DNA of 6,133 nucleotides from an uncultured Mollicutes bacterium (GCA_900543055.1 UQQI01000070.1:1-6133); one strand, 5' to 3'; shown: positions 1 through 5,234, counted from the stretch's first letter. The notes: a model not told the origin generated them from the sequence alone. Made by a program: numbers and translations.

Positions 1-30
1 CAATCCTCTAATTAGAAACTATTTATAAAC

Positions 31-60
31 TGTCCAACTTTTGGGGTTCAGTTCACACTC
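31..60 (+). repeat. Left terminal end of an IS21-family insertion sequence
   Basis: The sequence TGTCCAACTTTTGGGG at 31-46, followed by TTCAGTTCACAC, has the look of IS21-family ends: a TG start, a run of C/A then T/G, and a repeat-like GTTCA motif. It lies about 120 bp before an IstA-type start codon, the expected place for the left end. No matching right end could be identified; a short CAAAAGTT match near 4459-4466 is too short to count. Bases 1-30 would then be flanking DNA, in which I see no feature. The family is recognised from memory, and the exact first base is uncertain. Confidence 0.6.
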
Positions 61-95
61 TACACACACACTAAAAATTATATATCCTATAAAAA

Positions 96-111
96 TGCAC
101 AAATTTGTACA
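96..111. repeat. Near-perfect 16-bp inverted repeat upstream of istA
   Basis: TGCACAAATTTGTACA is an inverted repeat with a single mismatched pair (C98 against A109) around the centre AAATTT. It sits between the IS21 end and the istA ribosome binding site, where a transposase-promoter operator or a weak transcript hairpin could be expected. A possible -10 (TATAAA, 88-93) lies just upstream, but I see no good -35. The function is inferred from position only. Confidence 0.35.
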
Positions 112-149
112 TTCTTTTGTTATCCTTTTATAGACTTAGGAGGTATAAC

Positions 150-402
150 ATGAAGGAAATAAATAAATTAAAACAGGAGTTATTAATAATGAAAACAAAT
201 AATATTAAACCAAATTATTCTGAACTAGCAAGATTGCATAGTTGTGATAGAAGGACCATAAAAAAATATGATAATTTATATGAAGGCAAACCAACTACTC
301 GTAATAAAGAATCTAAATTAGATAAATATAAAAAAGAAATAAAATCAAAATTAGAACTACCAGGCTCTACTATAAAAGGTACGTATGAGTTTTTTAAAGA
401 GT
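150..402 (+). pseudogene. istA: IS21-family transposase IstA, N-terminal fragment
   Basis: The start is ATG 150, set by a perfect AGGAGG at 138-143 with 6-nt spacing; an earlier in-frame ATG at 105 has no such site. About 84 residues of IstA remain: a start MKEINKLKQE, then a helix-turn-helix region (residues about 22-42, YSELARLH and CDRRTIKKY) and the linker with KPTTRNK, SKLDKY and ELPGSTIKGTYEFFKE. This is the DNA-binding N-terminus that binds the IS ends. The DDE catalytic domain and the partner ATPase gene istB are absent. After codon 84 the reading frame passes into unrelated DNA (an ICE gene read out of frame) and stops at 570-572, so the roughly 57-residue tail is not a real domain. 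The element cannot transpose by itself. Confidence 0.85.
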
Positions 403-624
403 TATGGAGCAGTATGTTTAGAGGGAGTAATTATAATTCTCTCATGTATAATCTTCTCATTATTTGCAAGTACACCACCAGTTGTAGATGCAAGTGCAGC
501 AGCAGTAACTCAAGTATGGACTTATATAGGAGAACTAGTATTCAATATGCTGGTTTTAGTTTGAACAATTAAAATGTCTGATCGTGTTGTACAAGAAATG
601 ATGGGATTAATTCTGGGATTATAG
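394..624 (+). pseudogene. VirB6/TrbL-like conjugal transfer protein, C-terminal remnant
   Basis: Frame 394 reads LKSYGAVCLEGV, then a hydrophobic stretch rich in I and L, FASTPPVVDASAAAVTQVW, TYIGELVFNMLVLV, a TGA stop (562-564), TIKMSDRVVQEMMGL and a final TAG (622-624). This pattern, with a glycine expected where the TGA now stands and a terminal DR-V-EMMGL, matches my memory of the C-terminus of VirB6/TrbL-like proteins of Tn1549-type integrative conjugative elements. These are polytopic membrane proteins of the type IV secretion channel. Only about the last 75 codons survive. A GGA-to-TGA change explains the stop. The 5' junction with istA is near 394-401, where both genes could share TTAAAGAG. 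No ribosome binding site serves the fragment. Confidence 0.7.
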
Positions 625-630
625 TATAAT
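602..630 (+). promoter_or_regulatory. Possible promoter of the caspase-like gene
   Basis: A perfect TATAAT stands at 625-630, directly after the stop of the VirB6 remnant and 8 bp before the GAGGTGAT ribosome binding site. At 17-bp spacing the -35 would be TGGGAT (602-607), a weak match, and there is no TGn extension. The -10 is so close to the ribosome binding site that the mRNA would have almost no 5' leader. The gene may instead be read from further upstream. Confidence 0.3.
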
Positions 631-637
631 ATTAATT

Positions 638-645
638 GAGGTGAT
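638..645 (+). promoter_or_regulatory. Strong ribosome binding site that conflicts with the GTG 641 start
   Basis: GAGGTGAT is an extended match to the anti-Shine-Dalgarno sequence of Bacillota 16S rRNA. It contains the only in-frame canonical start near the caspase-domain N-terminus (GTG 641), which cannot serve well as both. Eight bases after GAGG lies ATC (650-652), in frame and at ideal spacing. Translation may begin at this ATC, or an ancestral ATG there has mutated. Confidence 0.5.
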
Positions 646-2083
646 TGTTATCAATACAAAAAATGTGGATGCATTTTTAATTGGCTGCAGTGAATATCAT
701 AATTACAAGGATAATTTGTTATTTGTAAATAATGATATCAAGGAGTTAAAGAATAGTTTAATAAATAGCATGAAAATATCTGAGAAGAATATATCATCAT
801 ATAGTGGTATGGTTGAATTTGATGATTACAAAGATATTATTGATAAAATTTGTACAAATGAAACAGAAAATGAAATGTTAATATTATATTTTAGCGGGCA
901 TGGACGGAATAAAAAAGGAAGTAGTATTGTACTTAGTGACGAAAGAACCATTTCTATAAATGATTTATTAAGCAAAATAAGTGAAAGTAAGTATAAATGT
1001 AAGTGGATTATTATTGATGCATGCTATTCTGGACAGTTTATTTTAAATGAAGAAGAGTTATTAGTGGGAGAAGGAACAATAGTAACATGCTCATCTTCAA
1101 AAGAACAACCATCTTTTGCTAATGAAAAAAAGTCAATGAGTTATTTTACAGAAATATTATGTAATATTTTAAACTTTGAAAGTACAAAGAATAAGTCTCT
1201 TGCTGAAATAATTAATCTGATTAGAATGATTTATAAGAATGATAATTCTAAACAAACATTAATTAATAGACAAAACTTCTTGGGAACAATATATTTTAGT
1301 GAAAATGAAAATATTAAAAAAGGTGATAAGAGAATTATAAAGTATGAATATAAAGATGATGATTTTTGTACGATAGGATTTGAACCTATTCATTCCTTAT
1401 CGGTAAAAAAATATTGTGTTTATATTGTGAGTAAACTACAAAATGAAAAAAAATTATCTATTATTATGGAAAAAATGGTTAAACTATTCAATAAAATAGA
1501 ATTTTATAATTATGATAAGCAGAAAAATATGTTGAAAAATAAACCTATTGATTTCTTATGGGCTTATATTTATCCAGATGAATTTAACTTTAATATAAGA
1601 AACGCTAAATATATTATAGAATATAAGAATAACAAAGGAATAACGATTAAAGAACAAAAATGTTTTGACTTTATACTAGAAAATAGAATCAATAATACAA
1701 TAAGTGACGAAGAATTAATTCATCAAATTAATTATTTATATAATGAAAGTTTAGAAGAGTTAAAAGAATTATATAAAATAATACAAGAAATAAAGAATTC
1801 TAATTGGAATGAAAAATCATCGTATAAAATATATATTAGTTCAAAAGAAAAAATTAATGAAATATATGACGAATTCATTAATCTTCCATATGGAAGTAAT
1901 GATTTTGAAATTAAGTATGAAGTGATTCTAGATTATTTTAACAATGTTCAAGATTTACTTTTATTTATGAGTAGTATGGGACAAGAAAGATGGAATAATG
2001 AAGATACAAGATATAGTATGATTGATGTTACAATGAATAAAATCAATAAATTATTGAATTATTTAAAAAAAGAAAAAGACTAA
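641..2083 (+). CDS. Caspase-family (C14) cysteine protease with unknown C-terminal domain
   Basis: A 480-codon intact ORF. Residues about 9-222 form a caspase/metacaspase p20-like domain: VDAFLIG first strand, YFSGHG with catalytic His87, IIIDACYSG with catalytic Cys128, and Asp126 in the DAC motif, as in metacaspases that favour basic P1 residues. Residues about 230-480 are Lys/Glu/Asn-rich, mixed strand and helix, with no motif I recognise; they may sense a signal or bind a partner. There is no signal peptide or membrane segment, so it is probably cytoplasmic. Bacterial caspase-like proteases are often parts of phage-defence or cell-suicide modules; that role is inferred here, since no partner gene lies beside it on the same strand. 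The start is unsure: GTG 641 lies inside the ribosome binding site, and ATC 650 or GTG 665 are alternatives. It is flanked by two decayed ICE genes, suggesting it is ICE cargo. Confidence 0.85.
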   Translation: MIVINTKNVDAFLIGCSEYHNYKDNLLFVNNDIKELKNSLINSMKISEKNISSYSGMVEFDDYKDIIDKICTNETENEMLILYFSGHGRNKKGSSIVLSDERTISINDLLSKISESKYKCKWIIIDACYSGQFILNEEELLVGEGTIVTCSSSKEQPSFANEKKSMSYFTEILCNILNFESTKNKSLAEIINLIRMIYKNDNSKQTLINRQNFLGTIYFSENENIKKGDKRIIKYEYKDDDFCTIGFEPIHSLSVKKYCVYIVSKLQNEKKLSIIMEKMVKLFNKIEFYNYDKQKNMLKNKPIDFLWAYIYPDEFNFNIRNAKYIIEYKNNKGITIKEQKCFDFILENRINNTISDEELIHQINYLYNESLEELKELYKIIQEIKNSNWNEKSSYKIYISSKEKINEIYDEFINLPYGSNDFEIKYEVILDYFNNVQDLLLFMSSMGQERWNNEDTRYSMIDVTMNKINKLLNYLKKEKD

Positions 2084-2106
2084 TTGCTTTTTTTATTGGA
2101 AAAAGA

Positions 2107-2375
2107 ATGGAAAGAATAAAAGGGTTATTAATAAAACTATATAAATTACCTGAAAAAATTGAAATTGATAATACACTTGAAGCTAAATAATAAATTGTAG
2201 GAGGATGGATTGAATGTGTTTATCTTCCAGATGATTACAGTGTAGTTCTAATTTGTAATGAAGAAGGTAAAATCAATTGGATGAAATTAAATAGAGATAT
2301 AGGACACGATATAAAGATGACTTCACTTAGAAATTTGTAGAAAAGCAGATTTTGAATGACGTCTTCAAGTGGTGA
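2107..2375 (+). pseudogene. DUF3846-type ICE accessory protein, decayed
   Basis: From ATG 2107 the frame gives LLIKLYKLPEKIEIDNTLEAK, then TAA TAA (2188-2193), then IVGGWIECVYLP, DDYSVVLICNEEGKIN and NRDIGHDI, ending at TAG 2338-2340. The order ENTLEA, VGG-IE-V, ALICNEEGK, NR is the DUF3846 pattern, a small protein common in Tn1549-like conjugative elements and phages, of unknown role. The double stop stands where QK or similar is expected. A second frame picks up the family's C-terminal DDFT pattern at 2316-2327 and runs to TGA 2373-2375, so the usual segment between DI and DDF has been deleted. Only a poor ribosome binding site (GGAAAA) precedes it. Clearly non-functional. Confidence 0.75.
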
Positions 2376-2421
2376 AAAAAATGACTATACAAGAGTAGGC
2401 ATACTCCTGTGTGGTCATTTT
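2375..2421 (-). terminator. Rho-independent terminator of the minus-strand operon
   Basis: Arms 2378-2397 and 2402-2421 pair over 20 positions with one mismatch (A2391 with C2407... in the stem centre) and two G-T wobbles, closing on the 4-base loop GGCA (2398-2401). On the minus strand the hairpin is followed by seven U residues (complement of A 2375-2381), the classic terminator layout. It lies 35 bp after the stop of the 588-codon gene. On the plus strand only four T residues follow, so any stop of transcription coming from the caspase side should be weaker. Confidence 0.85.
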
Positions 2422-2455
2422 CTTATGCCCTCAAGTACCGAAATGGTATGTGATA

Positions 2456-4222
2456 CTATCTAATAGAATATTTCCAATAAGCATCAAAATCAACTATCAT
2501 AACATCATCTGCAACATATTTAAACGAAAAGTTGTCAAATTTTTCCATAAGGCAGTTCTTCCCAAAACTTGGTTTTCGGTCTCTGTTTTTGGCTTCTAAA
2601 AATATCACTTGTTTTTCTTTCCTCATCGGATGAATAATTATACCATCAAATTCATTTAACTTTCGTCCTACAGCATTCTTTTGATAGACAACAATACTTG
2701 CAGGGATTGTGATAGTGGTATCATTTATTGAATCATCTGAAATTTGACTTAGTAAAAATTCGACTTCGTGATTTTCATCTTCATTTCCAATTGATGACTT
2801 TAGCAAATTTTGTATTGCTCTTATTCGTGTTTTTTTTCCACGTGTACAAATAACACAAGTATCTCTACTTATTGTAGGTTTTATTACGACTGGATTTTCA
2901 TCAAATAAATAAAACAAGAAGAACTTTGCTACCAAAAGAAATCTTGGATCACATGGATCTATATAAGAAATTCTGCGAAGATAATTTATCGCACATTTCA
3001 GTGTTTTATATGCAGCATACCTTTTGGTAGCCGAATCACAGGAGTTCTTTATAGAAACAAGAATAGTCTGCTCACCAGAATGTCTATCATAATAACCTAC
3101 ACGAGTATTATTGATTTTCTCTAAATCTGATAATAGTTCTTCAGATACCAATCTTTCATCTGATGTAAATGTCAGCTTTAGGATTTGCGATTGAACATAA
3201 TCTCTTTTGTGAGTGTAATTACGATTTAGTATACTGTCCTTTTTAATAAACAAGTCATTATAATAATTCAATGCAACATAAGAAGGCTTTCTTGTTATTA
3301 GAGACACCATTTTTCTAGATATCTTATAATAACAAATTGCATTTGAGTTTTCGTTATACACTGTATCGTCAAGAAGTTTTGTAACAGAATTAACTAAATG
3401 ATTTGATGATTGATTATCATTATACATAGACAATAATTCCTTTAATAGCAATAACATTGCTTTCTCATTACATAAATCAATTGTTAGTGGTGTTTCAGCT
3501 ATTTGTAAATCATATGCCATATAAGATACAGTTCTTACACTTCTAAATACTGTAAATGCATACTTTAGTTTACTTTCTTCTGGCAGACTTTGCTCATTAA
3601 TGTAGGAATACAAAATTTCCAAGGCTATCGAAATAGATTGTTTTGATTTGTCGCATTGTTCTAAAATCAGAATTGAATTTAAAAGATGGAGCCTCTGGTA
3701 ATTCTTGTTATTTAAAATTTTTTTTGCAGCGTTTTGATATCTATCATCCGAACAAGCATTTGTCACCAAATCATAAAAAGTGTTGTTTTCTTCTGATAAC
3801 ATTGTAATAGCACGAGATGCAGTAAATGTATTATAAAAATGGCCAATATTATAGACAATGGTTAGTAGCTGAAAAATATCTCCCATTGATGGTTTACTCT
3901 TATTATCGGTATAACTATAATCTTGTCTAAATTCCTTTGCATTAATGTAATTGTTGTAAGTAAAGCGTAAATCTCCTTGCAAGTTTGACTTAATTAGCTT
4001 GTGTAAATATAGTTGAAGCATAACATAGTCAAATCTTGTCTTTGCAAGTTTCTTCTTAACTTTTATAACACCAAGTTGTGGTATTTCTTTTATTCGATCT
4101 ATTATCCCTATACTATCTAGTTCTTGATATAACTCTGTTGCATAAGGGTAGAGGTCAATCTCTACCCCTAAATTATGTTTTCGAGTCTTTTGTTTTGGAA
4201 GAAGATCATATTTGATTTCCAT
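2456..4222 (-). CDS. Putative pseudo-HD / PD-(D/E)XK nuclease fusion protein
   Basis: A 588-residue intact protein I do not recognise as a named family. N-terminus (about 40-140): RIKEIPQLGVIKV, KTRFDYVMLQLYLHKL and LLTIVYNIGHFYNTFTASRA align by eye with SAMHD1/dGTPase-type HD domains (IRQLG, THTRFEHSLG, LLHDIGHGPFSH). The metal ligands are changed: H of FEH is Y, and HD of LLHDIGH is YN, so it is probably inactive and perhaps nucleotide-binding. The middle (150-440) is helical. C-terminus: an acidic helix HEVEFLLSQI, EFDGIII (Asp526) and VIFLEAKN (Glu543, Lys545) fit a PD-(D/E)XK nuclease core of the Mrr/restriction type. ATG 4222 is the only start, since an in-frame TGA lies 21 bp upstream; AAAGGAG precedes it by a long 12 nt. 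It overlaps the small upstream ORF by 55 bp. A DNA-targeting defence role is inferred. Confidence 0.7.
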   Translation of the reverse strand: MEIKYDLLPKQKTRKHNLGVEIDLYPYATELYQELDSIGIIDRIKEIPQLGVIKVKKKLAKTRFDYVMLQLYLHKLIKSNLQGDLRFTYNNYINAKEFRQDYSYTDNKSKPSMGDIFQLLTIVYNIGHFYNTFTASRAITMLSEENNTFYDLVTNACSDDRYQNAAKKILNNKNYQRLHLLNSILILEQCDKSKQSISIALEILYSYINEQSLPEESKLKYAFTVFRSVRTVSYMAYDLQIAETPLTIDLCNEKAMLLLLKELLSMYNDNQSSNHLVNSVTKLLDDTVYNENSNAICYYKISRKMVSLITRKPSYVALNYYNDLFIKKDSILNRNYTHKRDYVQSQILKLTFTSDERLVSEELLSDLEKINNTRVGYYDRHSGEQTILVSIKNSCDSATKRYAAYKTLKCAINYLRRISYIDPCDPRFLLVAKFFLFYLFDENPVVIKPTISRDTCVICTRGKKTRIRAIQNLLKSSIGNEDENHEVEFLLSQISDDSINDTTITIPASIVVYQKNAVGRKLNEFDGIIIHPMRKEKQVIFLEAKNRDRKPSFGKNCLMEKFDNFSFKYVADDVMIVDFDAYWKYSIR

Positions 4223-4341
4223 AGAATATCCACGCTCCTTTGCTCAGCCTCGTTCATAGTGTTCATTACTTCTTTGACAAAATCTTGTTGTGTTAGAAAA
4301 CATCGTTGTTTGATTCTTTTAATTTCTTCTGGAAATCCCAT
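4168..4341 (-). CDS. 57-residue ORF with truncated XRE-like HTH start
   Basis: Minus-strand ATG at 4341-4339 has an excellent AAGGAG (4349-4354) at 7-nt spacing. The protein begins MGFPEEIKRIKQRCFLTQQDFVKE, the usual opening of XRE/Cro-type helix-turn-helix regulators (helix 1 and LTQ--FAKE), but then runs into an unrelated charged stretch (NEAEQRSVDILWK) instead of the recognition helix. It ends at TAG 4170-4168, inside the next gene. Either it is an internally deleted repressor, or a leader peptide whose translation opens the weak, distant ribosome binding site of the 588-codon gene. Its own signals are better than those of the gene it precedes, which argues that it is translated. It lacks the part needed for specific DNA binding. 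Confidence 0.5.
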   Translation of the reverse strand: MGFPEEIKRIKQRCFLTQQDFVKEVMNTMNEAEQRSVDILWKSNMIFFQNKRLENII

Positions 4342-4374
4342 GTTGCATCTCCTTTTCTCAAATATTCCAACAAT

Positions 4375-4384
4375 ATAGCGCTAT
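4375..4384. promoter_or_regulatory. 10-bp palindrome overlapping the minus promoter, possible operator
   Basis: ATAGCGCTAT is a perfect palindrome, GC-centred in otherwise AT-only DNA. It begins inside the -10 hexamer and covers the expected transcription start of the minus-strand operon. This is where a repressor such as the XRE-like protein (or its intact ancestor) would bind. The role is inferred from position and symmetry. Confidence 0.4.
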
Positions 4385-4411
4385 TATATCATAAAAATAT
4401 GAAATTTTCTA
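4383..4411 (-). promoter_or_regulatory. Extended -10 promoter of the HTH-fragment/nuclease operon
   Basis: On the minus strand TGATATAAT gives a perfect TATAAT (complement of 4383-4388) with a TG extension. At 17-bp spacing the -35 is TAGAAA (complement of 4406-4411), 4 of 6 to consensus. The start of transcription should fall near 4375, about 35 nt before the small ORF's ATG. Together with the terminator at 2375-2421 this bounds one transcript carrying both minus-strand genes. Confidence 0.6.
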
Positions 4412-4450
4412 TCTCCTGCAGCTATCTCGTATGGTCGCAGGAGATTTTTT
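4411..4450 (+). terminator. Plus-strand rho-independent terminator without a gene
   Basis: ATCTCCTGC (4411-4419) and GCAGGAGAT (4437-4445) form a perfect 9-bp GC-rich stem with a 17-base loop, followed by a T-run (4445-4450) and a second T-run shortly after. It faces the plus direction, yet no plus-strand gene lies upstream (2456-4341 is minus-strand coding). It probably ended a gene since lost or replaced. On the minus strand no U-tract follows, so it should not block the nearby operon. Confidence 0.65.
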
Positions 4451-4476
4451 ACTTTTTTCAAAAGTTCTGTTCAACT

Positions 4477-4706
4477 TTATGATTGATAGGAATATTCGCT
4501 ATATGCAACATTAATATCAATAGGTAACTCCATTTTAACTATTTGATTTGCTTTGATATAATTATTATCTATAACAATGGTATTATAAGATTCAGTTTTA
4601 ATTTTATTTAGATTGAATCTTTTTTTCATTGTGTATATAAAAACAAACCAATCTAAATATTTTTGCAAGTGTCTAATTGATACTGGTGTTAGTATAGATA
4701 TATAGA
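4477..4706 (-). pseudogene. Transposase C-terminal fragment, interrupted by the IS3-like element
   Basis: On the minus strand about 76 codons read YISILTPVSIRHLQKYLDWF, FIYTMKKRFNLNKIK, ESYNTIVIDNNYIKANQIV and end YSEYSYQS, stop at 4477-4479. The phrase VS-HLQKYLDWF resembles the C-terminal segment of some IS1595/ISXO2-like transposases, but the family call is weak. The open frame continues upstream to 4824, where it is antisense to the orfA of another IS and low in complexity; I therefore end the real fragment near 4706, where the IS3-like end begins. No catalytic residues remain. Confidence 0.4.
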
Positions 4707-4761
4707 CACGAAATTTGGAAAGACGTTGTTTAATAGTAAATAAAAAAATGAGGAAGTGTTT

Positions 4762-5052
4762 ATGACGAAACAATATACCTAAAGAGATGAAGATTTTAAA
4801 AAAAATGATCGCAAATCTTTGCAAAACTAGTTCTGATAAAACTATGAGTGATATAGCAAGAAAATATGGCGTGAGTAGAACTAATATAACTAATTGGAGA
4901 AAAAAATATGGAACTATAACTACTTCAATAGGTGTTGTAACTAATAATGATGAAATTCTTAAATTAAAAAAGAAAAATTGTGAGCTTGAATAAGAGGCAG
5001 AAATATTAAAAAAGCAGTCGCCATATTCTCAAAAAAACAGAAGATAAGATAA
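4762..5052 (+). pseudogene. IS3-family OrfA (helix-turn-helix transposase subunit), frameshifted
   Basis: ATG 4762 follows GAGGA (4750-4754). MTKQYT is followed by TAA (4780-4782) and RDEDFKK. An extra A in the 8-A run at 4798-4805 shifts the frame into MIANLCKTSS, MSDIARKYGVSRTNITNWRKKYG (the HTH that binds the IS ends), ITTSIGVVTNNDEILKLKKKN and CELE, then TAA (4991-4993) and EAEILKK. A missing A at 5008-5013 restores the first frame for AVAIFSKKQKIR and stop 5050-5052. The order HTH, NDDEI-KLKK, leucine-zipper-like ELE--EILKKA-AIF is typical of IS3/IS150 OrfA, about 95 residues. Two compensating indels and two nonsense codons show advanced decay. Confidence 0.75.
5031..5037 (+). promoter_or_regulatory. 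A7 slippery site for -1 orfA-orfB frameshifting
   Basis: Seven A residues at 5031-5037 lie where the orfA frame (TCA AAA AAA CAG) can slip back one base into the orfB frame (AAA AAA ACA GAA GAT AAG). IS3-family elements make their full transposase by such -1 slippage on A-runs. In this decayed copy it is a relic. Confidence 0.4.
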
Positions 5053-5231
5053 AGTTTATCAATGATAATAAAAAATTATATAATGTTAGAACTCTATGTA
5101 AGTGTTTAGGGATGCATCATTAGGTATATTACTATCATTGTAGTCATCTTATAAATAGTTACTTTGAATTTAACCAAAAATTAGATATTGAATTAACAAA
5201 AATATTTCTTCTTATTGCTAATGAAAGTGTT
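5034..5231 (+). pseudogene. IS3-family OrfB (DDE transposase), N-terminal remnant
   Basis: In the frame one base back from orfA, codons read KTEDKIKFINDNKKLYNVRTL, CKCLGMHH, TAG (5121-5123), VYYH, then NSYFEFNQKLDIELTKIF and ANES, with TAA at 5232-5234. This matches the N-terminal HTH-like portion of IS150-type OrfB (KI-FI-DN--LY-V---CK-LG-S---YY). The DDE integrase core that should follow is gone or unrecognisable. Confidence 0.65.
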
Positions 5232-5234
5232 TAA

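Larger units (their letters stand above)
4703..5231 (+). mobile_element. Decayed IS3-family (IS150-like) insertion sequence
   Basis: The left end is put near TAGACACGAAATTTGGAAAGAC (4703-4724) by position and by resemblance to IS3-type ends. OrfA and the start of orfB follow in the usual order, with orfB one base back (-1) relative to orfA. No inverted copy of the left end was found down to the next gene, so the 3' part of orfB and the right end are missing. Both genes carry several stops and indels. It abuts the minus-strand transposase fragment at 4477-4706. Confidence 0.7.

Noticed and set aside
105..149. Longer start (ATG 105) for the istA fragment
   Set aside because: The perfect AGGAGG at 138-143 points to ATG 150, where IstA homology also begins.
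562..564. TGA read as tryptophan (alternative genetic code)
   Set aside because: Tryptophan is TGG in the intact genes, and the expected residue here is glycine; other remnants also carry TAA and TAG stops.
405..572. C-terminal 57 residues of the istA reading frame as a Cys/Ser-rich novel domain
   Set aside because: The same DNA in another frame reads a recognisable VirB6-like protein, so this is an out-of-frame shadow.
2060..2095. Terminator after the caspase-like gene
   Set aside because: Only an A/T-rich AAAAAG/CTTTTT pairing; too weak to call a hairpin.
2411..2599. Plus-strand 62-codon frame
   Set aside because: Antisense to the conserved C-terminus of the 588-codon gene, overlaps the terminator hairpin, no ribosome binding site.
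4175..4378. Plus-strand 67-codon frame
   Set aside because: Antisense to the start of the 588-codon gene and the small HTH-like ORF, with no ribosome binding site.
4459..4480. Right end of the IS21 element
   Set aside because: Only CAAAAGTT and a loose TTCAACTTT match; too short and with the wrong continuation.
4707..4824. N-terminal half of the minus-strand frame 4477-4824
   Set aside because: Antisense to IS3 orfA, low-complexity hydrophobic sequence; only the part below about 4706 looks like a transposase.
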